Positions 11,201-16,469 of a stretch of 20,815 nucleotides of DNA are shown in pieces (position 1 is the stretch's first letter; every line of letters starts with the position of its first letter). The notes beneath the pieces are model-generated. The model saw only the letters and a program-made list of their open reading frames with translations, made no database searches and had not been told where the DNA came from. The stretch covers positions 1 through 20,815 of the forward strand of contig CAIXQV010001171.1 in assembly GCA_903921605.1 (NCBI GenBank), written 5' to 3'. Source of the stretch: an uncultured Planctomycetaceae bacterium (GTDB lineage: Bacteria; Planctomycetota; Planctomycetia; Planctomycetales; Planctomycetaceae). A program made the position numbers and the translations under genes.

Positions 11201-11980
11201 CAGATCTCTGCTGAGAAGCTGGTTGCGTGGTACGCGATGGCTGTGGACGACGTCGTGGCCACTGCGACTGATCCGGGAACTGATCCCGAAAATGATGCGA
11301 AGTCGTCCATCGATTTGTTGCTGGAGCTTTCCGGCACCACGGATCCTCGTTGTCGAGATGCTGAAGAGTTACGTGGGCTGCGTCTTGACAGTGTGTTGCT
11401 CTATGTCATCAGCAAATCAACATTCGAATCTGAGGAGCTGCGACAGAAAATCAAAACGTCCACTGTGATTCTGTTGGCTCAGCCGACGGCCGATGTTCGA
11501 CTGCTCACGGCTGCCCTGGCCCTTGCGATTCAGACGGCTGATGAGGAGATGGTTAAGAAGATCTGTGATAAGTCCCTTGAAGTCGTCGGCACGGCAGACA
11601 ACTCCAACACTGTGGCCAATAAAGCTACAACCGTCGGTCGGCCGAATCGAATTCCAGAGATTTTGCGTAGCGAGGCTGACTTGAGCTGTGCTCTGATGGC
11701 AGGGCTCGTCGCAAATCGCCAGGAGCAAAAGAGCTTGATCGATCGATTGCTTCAAAGATCGATTGTGGCTGCAAATGGCTCAGCGAACCGATTGATCAAA
11801 GTGGCAGTACTTCAGGAGTGCATTGCTGTTTCAAAGCGTGCTGGATTGGCTGACCTGGTCGCTAAGTGCGAGCAGCTTGCTGCCGCGGCCGTGGATGAAC
11901 AAATCAAGGCAACGTCCGTGGGGATCGAAGGTGAAATTGATCTGGCCCATGAGATCAGAACGAGGTTACTTGGGAAATGA
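5276..11980 (+). CDS. Giant secreted TPR-repeat protein
   Basis: The frame is open from 5222, but the ATG at 5276 overlaps the upstream TGA as ATGA and is followed by a signal-type segment, so I take it as the start; there is no clear Shine-Dalgarno, which fits translational coupling. The product has 2234 residues. Residues 1-40 are a signal peptide or anchor (LRLCVLICLITMALMPVS, then RADE). From about 120 to 980 helix-turn-helix TPR units repeat, with typical A-x-x-x-Y/W-x-x-A and P-x-x-x-x patterns; more TPR-like helices recur between about 1480 and 1720, and the rest is helical without a recognisable catalytic motif. Such proteins act as scaffolds for protein complexes. Two stretches break the helical pattern, residues 558-593 and 1783-1792; both coincide with a dispersed DNA repeat read in the same frame. 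It is presumably periplasmic, with the DUF1549/1553 protein as a likely partner. Confidence 0.9.
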   Translation: MILHQLLHFQRCAEVCRLRLCVLICLITMALMPVSHVVRADEVDEADAKVAAERFLTVLVKNPRFGTAFDRVYGFCIDRGSIATLKESLRAAGNLPDEFAPPEGTITSDMVTLELPATVDAGAACLLFGMIELRHSEADAASRVLQQAAELRPKDPVAHWYLAKSLAMGQKFDEAAASLEQAISSRPAKIDLLEIYKELARTHQRAQKAEAALAVWERLEQAFPGDLRVKEQIAATLTEDGRWEEALVRYQTLAKETRNADQRVQSSLAASDVLIQLGRSQEAIAVLETQLSDLDPDSWLYKEIRRRIEGTFRGRNDLPGLVTYYEQWLGAHAEDVDAMARLARTLSLQNQTAVASEWYRKAIALAPSNESLRESLIEQLVREDNVSDAIAQYEELSKFDSGNLDHLEDWGQLILSQKDVPQDERQKKAAVVWNRMLENRAEDSVTLARLAGLFRRADVRERAIELYRQAIDKSPNEPQYREYLGEYLHQLQQTNEAVAEWKQIAEGDRRSKANLIRLAEVLNRFGQSESALAAMREACEMSPEPTERLQFAEMLRNRRAAGREPSDLNPGSTTVGTDRETANTEGSHPPLAEDEILAEALQQLDLAEQSTEAADERQQILQERIKCLQVAGQLDSQIQKISAELVAGTNVTSNRWRILATYQDAAEKLNEATTSAANVVELEPDSIPGWTILADLYERTGRLGDAADAMKKLASLDRRGISEYLRKTARLQVRLGQFEDALATGREVIKATPGNPEAYQFFADLAFEVGQPKEAVESLRRAVRVNPGDEASLRALAKTLADEFQTPEAIELYWRAFEKAADLDSQTQIVVALSNLYLRSNQFSKLVERLELRSRELNLPTEMTRCIATAYREAGDFRKARETLGSLVVGDVADVELLRRLVSLSLEEQSIAEAIAYQREIVGRTAASADVAALIELQKKAGLLVEVADDNAATANVSASIQSMRESLEGPVSLRETTRISDSYQEYLAMFPDDWAVLTTVGSLLADSDRLEDAVKVTSRVLRSGNLPNSTGTLVTLPTLYPRSSEIRKHSDLLANLYQVAPASFLDAYCRCCDVLFLQSPDVDQDLLTELFSAEAINRMGCIPILFVADHLQKDSLWTGPFLAELNAVGHSKKISRANQLLIQLLEVDTRMRLKLSSDDQFSEFRRTFAAELKGLLLDSPMFFFEHGAVSRISAVYAADAMGRELLLANLRESLPDLKTVETDAVVAAFGLLQRDYPLAFAAADHSHGSVADQESAVFFDWLDRALKILPQHLSASAILVATTDPEFLLAQAEMVCRYSRLPENSLESIDDPRVVGRTWRARLFPVSRNELELSPFILSHTKGNEEAFSSWVSKNLKDAQPLYRARLHLLLAELDDSLSGTMHLVLAATEMPDVQGLRFDVATEAARFGMFDEALQLLETITLIDPASQIIIELKALEWGLAAGKTERSVAAAERLFGLPLSTDQQQQLVSRLSQLKMPEKLAALNSRLGRGSETRQSVLARQLQTYTAQGNNELAGEVAWELLKLASGGTLFSGQRPNDDRDDGGERLQAIKALGKLGRLQPLIDRYEAMLEASPESLDLLEILCEFHEAAEQFPQLSEKRDRIALLSQKAPPSLKAKAVALENSGDVSGACNIYLQILKDDPQAFAEEMETYVQAFERGKRHADFLSAVLGGDEQYWTEHAGLIVNMIADLARAKTNDAVVQKSIEAMLANEETRRFAIGGFLARKEVIAEENLLSAIQSELTSEEAFSDISRINQSFLILQAVKNESSLKALHEFLLARRASGRQPSEPSLELPLLYIAARLDLREQVEQQVATITSGNVEAELLQPAEILTVNTRLKELSKDWDRVRTQLLEYLVSLKIEDAETADTVLDELGAAWESLGELQKARGILNERVQRMLVNTGAATGNASESIRQLLQAGEKIQHSGFPIEGARLLLNVTPHDIDEFTDDLDDDRAIAFKSRFNASQRWARQQISAEKLVAWYAMAVDDVVATATDPGTDPENDAKSSIDLLLELSGTTDPRCRDAEELRGLRLDSVLLYVISKSTFESEELRQKIKTSTVILLAQPTADVRLLTAALALAIQTADEEMVKKICDKSLEVVGTADNSNTVANKATTVGRPNRIPEILRSEADLSCALMAGLVANRQEQKSLIDRLLQRSIVAANGSANRLIKVAVLQECIAVSKRAGLADLVAKCEQLAAAAVDEQIKATSVGIEGEIDLAHEIRTRLLGK
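6946..7052 (+). repeat. Dispersed inverted-repeat element inside the TPR coding sequence
   Basis: Arm A (6948-6974) and arm B (7026-7051) are reverse complements apart from one inserted base and one mismatch, and are separated by 51 bases. Each arm holds a smaller imperfect hairpin; for example AGGGC-GTGA-GCCCT lies in arm A, and CGGAGGG pairs with CCCTCCG in arm B. The insert stays in frame and encodes a hydrophilic, non-helical linker (residues 558-593, beginning RRAAGREPSDL and ending EGSHPPLAE) between TPR segments. It lacks the A/L/E-rich composition of its surroundings. A related single arm occurs at 10621-10650. Confidence 0.8.
10621..10650 (+). repeat. Second, single-arm copy of the same dispersed repeat in the TPR gene
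   Basis: This 30-base stretch matches 6946-6975 at 26 of 30 positions, including the core CAGGGCGT and AGCCCTCCGA. It is read in the same frame, so the peptides are nearly the same: RRASGRQPSE here and RRAAGREPSD at the first site. There is no inverted partner arm nearby. It interrupts a helical region at residues 1783-1792. Confidence 0.75.
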
Positions 11981-11984
11981 CCTT

Positions 11985-12110
11985 GGAGTGCTGCAGCCTG
12001 CTGCAGCTTTCCGTCCAACAGCCTGCTGTTGGACGCGGATTGGTTCCAGTACCCAGGATTCATAAGCAGCAGGCTGCTTATGGGAAAGCGGCAGCAGGCT
12101 GCCGCAGTCC
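11985..12110. repeat. REP-like hairpin cluster (BIME-type), RAYT 3' side
   Basis: Four hairpins lie in 126 bases. H1 at 11990-12007 is GCTGCAG-CCTG-CTGCAGC. H2 at 12012-12035 has a perfect 10-bp stem (CGTCCAACAG) around loop CCTG. H3 at 12061-12082 has a perfect 9-bp stem (CATAAGCAG) around loop CAGG. H4 at 12088-12105 is GCGGCAG-CAGG-CTGCCGC. H1 and H2 point one way, H3 and H4 the other. The outer hairpins are bordered by TGGAGT (11984-11989) and AGTCCA (12106-12111). The cluster fills the space between the convergent stops of the TPR gene (11980) and the RAYT (12128), so it could also act as a two-way transcription terminator, although no T-run follows. Confidence 0.88.
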
Positions 12111-12127
12111 ATATAAGTCACCATTGA

Positions 12128-12706
12128 TCATTCCCCGTCGTCGGCTGCTATCTCGTCGTACTTGAAACTTGCGATCGTCTTGAGCCATGCCGGAGTGACC
12201 GATTCCTTGAACTTCTTCGCACTGCACCATTTCCAGTCGGATCCGACTCGCACCAGCCCATGATGTGCGGCATTCTGATGGACATAATTCAGCCGTGCGA
12301 GATGGCTTCGCTGATACGTCAAATGTGTCTCTCGAAAGTTCTGCCATAACCGGGTTCTCCCGGGCGTCTTGTCCAGACGATTAAGCTCTTTCGTTGTGAG
12401 GCTGTGTAGTTTCTGGACCATGGTGCCGAGTGATTCGGCGGATGGCGAGTTTTCTGGACTGTGAGCCACGAAATGATAATGGTTCGACAAGACGCACCAT
12501 GCTTCCAGTCGCCAATGAAACTCAGCCATCAATTCGAACAGCTTCGCTTCGAACCAGTCCTTCATGCTGTCGCTGGCCAGCAAATCCTGTTGATCCGTTG
12601 CGCGAGCTGTCAGGAAGTAGACTCCTGCTTCTGCCAGACGGTGAGGCGGAGCGTGTGGCCAATCCAGTGTTCCCTTCGAAGTCTGCTCAGAATTCGGAAG
12701 TTCCAT
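12128..12706 (-). CDS. REP-associated tyrosine transposase (RAYT, Y1/HUH superfamily)
   Basis: I choose the ATG at 12706-12704, because AAGGAG lies 7 bases upstream (12719-12714) and the open extension to 12784 runs into a hairpin repeat. The product has 192 residues, normal for this family. Features are an N-terminal beta strand (VYFLTARATD, about 29-38), the HUH metal-binding motif H76-Y-H78 in WCVLSNHYHF, and the probable catalytic Y141 in LNYVHQNAAHHGLV, where the family usually has a YxHxNP-like motif. RAYTs are single-strand DNA nucleases related to IS200/IS605 TnpA that act on REP hairpins. Eight REP-like hairpins surround this gene, four on each side, which strongly supports the assignment. 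All key residues are present and the frame is intact, so it may be active. It is convergent with the TPR gene and divergent from hemW. Confidence 0.88.
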   Translation of the reverse strand: MELPNSEQTSKGTLDWPHAPPHRLAEAGVYFLTARATDQQDLLASDSMKDWFEAKLFELMAEFHWRLEAWCVLSNHYHFVAHSPENSPSAESLGTMVQKLHSLTTKELNRLDKTPGRTRLWQNFRETHLTYQRSHLARLNYVHQNAAHHGLVRVGSDWKWCSAKKFKESVTPAWLKTIASFKYDEIAADDGE

Positions 12707-12731
12707 GAGGTTACTCCTTGTTTTTCGAATT

Positions 12732-12871
12732 TGGACTGCGGCAGCCTGCTGCCGCCTTCCGTTGCATAGCCTGCTGTGCGACAACTTGTATTAAAAATCA
12801 GTGGAGTCGCAAGTAAGGGGGTTAGGCAGCAGGCTGCCAGGGTGAAAGCGGCAGCAGGCTGCCGCAGTCCA
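12732..12871. repeat. REP-like hairpin cluster (BIME-type), RAYT 5' side
   Basis: Four hairpins mirror the 3' cluster. H5 at 12738-12755 is GCGGCAG-CCTG-CTGCCGC. H6 at 12761-12782 has GTTGCATAG pairing with CTGTGCGAC around CCTG, with two G-T wobbles. H7 at 12825-12838 is GGCAG-CAGG-CTGCC. H8 at 12848-12865 is identical to H4. TGGACT (12732-12737) and AGTCCA (12866-12871) border the outer hairpins. H5 lies 31 bases upstream of the RAYT start codon, and H8 ends 32 bases before the hemW start, so the cluster occupies both promoter or leader regions. Confidence 0.88.
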
Positions 12872-12897
12872 AAAAAAATGAAAACTCAATATCAAGC

Positions 12898-14073
12898 GTG
12901 GAGTTTGTCCTTCTGAAAACCTCAAACCTCAAACCTCAAACGCTGCCGCAGGCGCTGTACGTTCATGTGCCGTTTTGTTTACATCACTGTGGTTATTGTG
13001 ACTTCACGCTGGTGGCCAATCGGGATCATTTGATCCCGCAGTATCTGGAAATGCTGGGCCGCGAGTTAAATCACTATTGCCGTGACTTCACTGGTCGCCA
13101 GAAAATCACCACGCTGTTTATTGGCGGCGGCACACCGACTCATCTATCGCCCAAAGATCTGCAGACGCTCTTTGAGCTGATCGGCCGTCATTTTGAACTC
13201 AGTGACGACGGAGAATTTTCGATTGAAGCCAATCCGGACGGGCTGTGCGATGATCGCCTGAATGTCCTTAAAGCCAACGGGATAAATCGCCTGAGCCTGG
13301 GAGTTCAGTCTTTCGATGATGCCGTGCTGAGAACGTTGGAACGCAAACATTCGGCGGCTGAAGCCACCGAGACGGTTGCACGAGCGTCAACCTTCATCCC
13401 CAATGTCAGTGTTGATCTTATTTTCGGCGTGCCTGGGCAAGGTTTGGAATCGTGGCAGCAGACGCTGGAACATTTGACTCAGCTTCCAGTGAAGCACATT
13501 TCTACCTATGGTCTGACTTATGAACAGGGAACTCCGTTTTATCGACAGGAGAAGACCGGCGTTCTGAAACGCATGCCGGATGATCTGGAACGTGACATGT
13601 ATTTGACAGCGATGTCTCACCTGGAGTCGCGCGGATTTGAACACTATGAAGTTTCGAATTTCGGCCTGCCGGGATATCAGTGTCGACACAACAACGTCTA
13701 CTGGAACGCGGACGAGTACTACGCCTTCGGTCCTGGGGCCGCGCGGTATGTGGACGGAATCCGCAGCACGAATGCTCGCAGCGTCGTCAAGTGGCTGAAT
13801 TCATGGAACAAGGGCGAGCCGTGTGAGGAAGATCGAGAAGAGCTGACAACGGAAGAGAAAGCTCGTGAAGCCATCATGCTGTCATTGCGACGAATGGCCG
13901 GGTTGCATGTGCCGAATTTTGAAGCAAGATTTCAGGTGTCATTGCAGGGCCTCGCTGAGGAAGAAATTCGACAGCATGTTGCGGATGGGCTGCTGGAGTA
14001 TTCCGGAGAATATCTGCGGTTAACTCAGAATGGACTTCTGATTGCGGACAGCGTTGTTTCTGATTTCTTGTGA
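12898..14073 (+). CDS. hemW: HemW-like radical SAM heme chaperone (coproporphyrinogen oxidase-like)
   Basis: The 391-residue product has the HemW/HemN radical SAM architecture. The iron-sulfur motif is C27-LHH-C31-GY-C34 followed by DF, as in HemW, without the extra cysteine of HemN. Further motifs are GGGTPT, EANPDGL, GVQSFDD, LIFGVPGQ and, near residue 264, HNNVYW, which marks HemW against true HemN. A HemN C-terminal domain occupies the last ~80 residues (LRRMAGLHVPNFEARF). HemW family members bind heme and deliver it to heme proteins rather than oxidising coproporphyrinogen. GTG 12898 is the only plausible start: the in-frame upstream sequence has no ATG, and the first internal ATG follows the cysteine motif. 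No good Shine-Dalgarno is visible. The first 15 codons cover a triple ACCTCAA-type heptamer repeat. Confidence 0.88.
   Translation: MEFVLLKTSNLKPQTLPQALYVHVPFCLHHCGYCDFTLVANRDHLIPQYLEMLGRELNHYCRDFTGRQKITTLFIGGGTPTHLSPKDLQTLFELIGRHFELSDDGEFSIEANPDGLCDDRLNVLKANGINRLSLGVQSFDDAVLRTLERKHSAAEATETVARASTFIPNVSVDLIFGVPGQGLESWQQTLEHLTQLPVKHISTYGLTYEQGTPFYRQEKTGVLKRMPDDLERDMYLTAMSHLESRGFEHYEVSNFGLPGYQCRHNNVYWNADEYYAFGPGAARYVDGIRSTNARSVVKWLNSWNKGEPCEEDREELTTEEKAREAIMLSLRRMAGLHVPNFEARFQVSLQGLAEEEIRQHVADGLLEYSGEYLRLTQNGLLIADSVVSDFL
12921..12941 (+). repeat. Triple heptamer repeat at the hemW 5' end
   Basis: CTCAAAC occurs three times in direct tandem (21 bases). It lies 23 bases after the proposed GTG start and encodes residues around SNLKPQT. 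Because seven is not a multiple of three, gain or loss of one unit would shift the reading frame if GTG 12898 is the true start. A shorter related stretch (AACCTCAAACCT) occurs at 18700-18711. Confidence 0.8.
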
Positions 14074-14104
14074 TCTATGGTCGCCCTATTCGCAGGGGAA
14101 TGAT

Positions 14105-14277
14105 TGTACGATGGGCATTCCTGCCCGTCGCGTTTTCTTAGGAAGCAGACGTCGGACAAGAATGTCCAACCTACGAGGGAATGTTCAGTAACACGGCATT
14201 GAACTTGATCTGGATGATGGCTCATTCGATACTGCGTCAGCGACGCAAAGAATTATGAGAACCTCGGCCGTAGCCGA
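14105..14277. repeat. Mosaic of dispersed palindromes between hemW and the membrane protein gene
   Basis: Two related hairpins lie in inverted orientation: 14109-14130 (CGATGGGCA-TTCC-TGCCCGTCG) and 14151-14170, which on the minus strand reads GTTGGACA-TTCT-TGTCCGAC. Each has one G-T wobble when read on its own strand. They are joined by a 20-base linker. Two smaller hairpins follow: TGCGTC-AGC-GACGCA at 14233-14247 and TCGGC-CGTA-GCCGA at 14264-14277. The region (14074-14305) holds no gene I can support. Confidence 0.65.
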
Positions 14278-14305
14278 TTGAATCCCAGAAGAGAATGAAC
14301 GGTCA

Positions 14306-15922
14306 ATGGCACGCGTAGTTATTCTGCTGCTGACCGTTATTGCCACGGTTTTTTTGCTGCTGGTTTCAAACGTTCCGCTGGGAGTTCCAGACGAATGGGT
14401 TTGGCGTCGGCAACAGCTGCCCGAGAACCTGATCGAAGCGCTGGATCGTCTCGCGATCCCCGGAATTGTTGGCGTGATCGTGGTGGCCTTTGCTCAGTTT
14501 GTCGATCGACGAATTGATCGTTCCTCGACCATTAAACGAGTGATGTTTGTCAGCCTCCTGGTGGTTGGCGCCTTCAGTTGGCTGAACGCTGCACGCCAGG
14601 CAGCCGCCACGCCGCATCGAGAACTTCGGCCACTCTGGGTCCTCTACGATCGCTTCGCCTCCGGGTATTTCTTTGAAGCGGCGTTTCATACACCATCGAC
14701 CAAAGAACTGCTGGCGGGCTATGAGCAGCGGATGGCCAAAGGCGATGTGCTCCACGAGGGCACTCATCCGCCCGGACTGTTGCTGCTCAACTTCTGGGCC
14801 ATCAAAGCAATGGAACGTAGCGACATACTGACTTCCTTAGCCGAATGGACAATCGCCGCGGAATCCGTGCGTCTGTTTCGGCTCATAGAAGCGGATGTCA
14901 AGATGGCTCGACCACTCACACGCAGTGAATTTGCGGCCTTGTGTCTGGTATCGTTTTTATCGACTCTGTTTTCCGCCATGACCGTTATTCCGGTTTATGT
15001 GCTGGGCAGTCGACTGCTGAATCCGCGTGCGGGATGGAGAGCGGCTTGCGTGATGCTGACGATTCCCAGTCTGGCTGTTTTTGCGCCGAGATCGGACATC
15101 GTCTATGCGTTCTCTGCAACGATGATTCTCTGCTTGCTGGTCCAGTCGGTTATTGCCGAATCGAAGTTTGCACGTTTCGTATGCGCTGTGCTCGCCGGAT
15201 TGGCCGTGTTTGCTGCGTTGACGGTGAGTCTGGCACACATCCCGGTGTTGGTCGCCTGCGGTTTGTTTTTTCTGGCGATCTGCATTGGCCCTCCATTTTT
15301 GCGAGTCCCGTGGCAACACGTGGTGTTGAGTGGCGGCGTGGCGTTGGCGGTGTTTGCTCTGGCGATCACCGTGTGGAGTTATGCGACCGACTGCAATCTG
15401 CTTCGTATCTGGAGCTGGAATTTGTCGAACCATGCCGGGTTCTATAAACAATCATCCCGAACGTGGTGGAAGTGGTTTCTCGTTAACCCTGTGGAGCTGT
15501 CGTTTTCGATCGGCTTGCCTCTGACGTTTGTGTTTCTGGAATCTTTAATGCGGATCGTGAGCAGGCTTAAGGCGGATCTGATCCCTAAGTCAGAGAGCGC
15601 GGATTCTGGTCAGGGAACGGTGATGATTCGGCTTGCCTTGAGTTTATTCGCCACATGGGCAGCACTGTGGCTTTCCGGAAAAAACATGGGCGAAGCGGCT
15701 CGGCTGTGGTGTTTCCTGACTCCGTGGTTTGTAATTGGGGCGTCTATTTGCCTGGGGCCGGAATTCTCTGCGAAGCGGATCGAGCAGAATCATCTTCATC
15801 GAAATCCGGGGACGGTCTATCATTCGTACTGGTTGATTCTGCTGATTGCTCAGATGATCGTCTGTACGGTGACGGTTGGCGGAGTGAGCGGCTATCAGGA
15901 GTTGACGAACTTCGCCGGCTGA
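14306..15922 (+). CDS. Polytopic membrane protein, GT-C (PMT/ArnT-like) glycosyltransferase-type
   Basis: The 538-residue product has about 12-13 hydrophobic segments, the first at residues 3-24 (VVILLLTVIATVFLLL), which also supports the ATG at 14306. The large first loop between about residues 96 and 160 contains H150-E-G-T-H-P-P-G157. A long extracytoplasmic loop with an HPPG-type motif occurs in lipid-phosphate-sugar dependent GT-C glycosyltransferases, whose acidic catalytic residue lies at the start of this loop. No soluble C-terminal domain is visible. I therefore suggest transfer of a sugar from a polyprenyl carrier on the outer face of the membrane; donor and acceptor are unknown. 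The ribosome site is weak. The gene stands alone: the GNAT gene begins about 80 bases downstream and the repeat mosaic precedes it. The assignment to GT-C rests on topology and one motif. Confidence 0.72.
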   Translation: MARVVILLLTVIATVFLLLVSNVPLGVPDEWVWRRQQLPENLIEALDRLAIPGIVGVIVVAFAQFVDRRIDRSSTIKRVMFVSLLVVGAFSWLNAARQAAATPHRELRPLWVLYDRFASGYFFEAAFHTPSTKELLAGYEQRMAKGDVLHEGTHPPGLLLLNFWAIKAMERSDILTSLAEWTIAAESVRLFRLIEADVKMARPLTRSEFAALCLVSFLSTLFSAMTVIPVYVLGSRLLNPRAGWRAACVMLTIPSLAVFAPRSDIVYAFSATMILCLLVQSVIAESKFARFVCAVLAGLAVFAALTVSLAHIPVLVACGLFFLAICIGPPFLRVPWQHVVLSGGVALAVFALAITVWSYATDCNLLRIWSWNLSNHAGFYKQSSRTWWKWFLVNPVELSFSIGLPLTFVFLESLMRIVSRLKADLIPKSESADSGQGTVMIRLALSLFATWAALWLSGKNMGEAARLWCFLTPWFVIGASICLGPEFSAKRIEQNHLHRNPGTVYHSYWLILLIAQMIVCTVTVGGVSGYQELTNFAG

Positions 15923-16004
15923 TTGGGGTCATCGCAAAGAGTTACTCATAGCAAAGTTTGGAGCTGCCTGGGAAATCAGGAGAGCATCTGCTTCCTTGTT
16001 GACA

Positions 16005-16469
16005 ATGTGTTTATTTCATCTCGTTAGAGGAATTCGTCTGTTGGAAAACGCCCGTCATACCTACGTCGTTCGCGAAGCTTGTCGAGATGATATCCCGGGA
16101 CTCGAGAGTCTTGTGGACCGATTTGTTCAGCGGAACAGACTGTTGCCACGTACGACGGATGAGTTGAGTGATCTGATTCCTTTTGGATTTGTGGCGGTTG
16201 ATGGTGATCAGGTCGTCGGGTTTGCCGCGTTGGAAATCTATTCGGCCAAGCTGGCGGAAATTCGTAGTCTCGCGGTGCATGATGATTATCAGGGGCGTGG
16301 AATCGGGAAAGCCCTTGTACAGAAATGCGTAGACCTGGCCGTTAAGCGAAATATCCTGGAAGTGATGGCGATTACCTCGGCTGATAGCTTCTTCCAGCGG
16401 TGTGGGTTTGACTTTACTCTGCCAGGCGAAAAGAAAGCTCTGTTCATGCAGACAAGAGATGAGTACTAG
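16005..16469 (+). CDS. GNAT-family N-acetyltransferase, N-acetylglutamate synthase-like
   Basis: The product, about 154 residues from ATG 16005, is a single GNAT domain. The acetyl-CoA-binding motif A is visible as SLAVHDDYQGRGIGKALVQ (Q/R-x-x-G-x-G pattern), preceded by a beta strand (VVGFAALEIY) and followed by VMAITSADSFFQRCGF. The N-terminal YVVREACRDDIPGLESLVD and the LAEIRSLAV segment resemble the acetyltransferase domain of ArgA-type amino-acid acetyltransferases, so acetylation of glutamate for arginine synthesis is possible; substrate assignment is inference. The start is uncertain: the frame is open from TTG 15996, ATG 16005 lacks a Shine-Dalgarno, and TTG 16041 lies 10 bases after GAGG (16027-16030) and would begin just before the conserved domain. 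The 3' end overlaps the next gene by 11 bases, implying co-expression. Confidence 0.82.
   Translation: MCLFHLVRGIRLLENARHTYVVREACRDDIPGLESLVDRFVQRNRLLPRTTDELSDLIPFGFVAVDGDQVVGFAALEIYSAKLAEIRSLAVHDDYQGRGIGKALVQKCVDLAVKRNILEVMAITSADSFFQRCGFDFTLPGEKKALFMQTRDEY

Noticed and set aside
12430..12769. Plus-strand frames opposite the RAYT gene
   Set aside because: They lie antisense to a gene with clear catalytic motifs and show no motifs themselves.
11985..12871. CRISPR array
   Set aside because: The repeats are short hairpins in inverted pairs with unequal spacing and no spacer-like unique segments; no cas gene is nearby.
12848..12878. Rho-independent terminator formed by H8 and the following A-run
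   Set aside because: The run after the hairpin is A on the plus strand, so neither strand has a hairpin followed by T residues in the right order.
12921..12941. Telomere-like repeat
   Set aside because: The heptamer has the base composition of some eukaryotic telomere units but a different order and only three copies inside a bacterial gene.
14025..14225. Minus-strand frame with WTFLSD and GQECPSY
   Set aside because: It is a translation of the dispersed hairpin element overlapping the hemW 3' end, with no protein-like features.
15999..16027. TTGACA promoter element at the start of the GNAT gene
   Set aside because: The -35 match is perfect, but at 16-18 base spacing no hexamer resembles a -10 element, and the site overlaps possible start codons.
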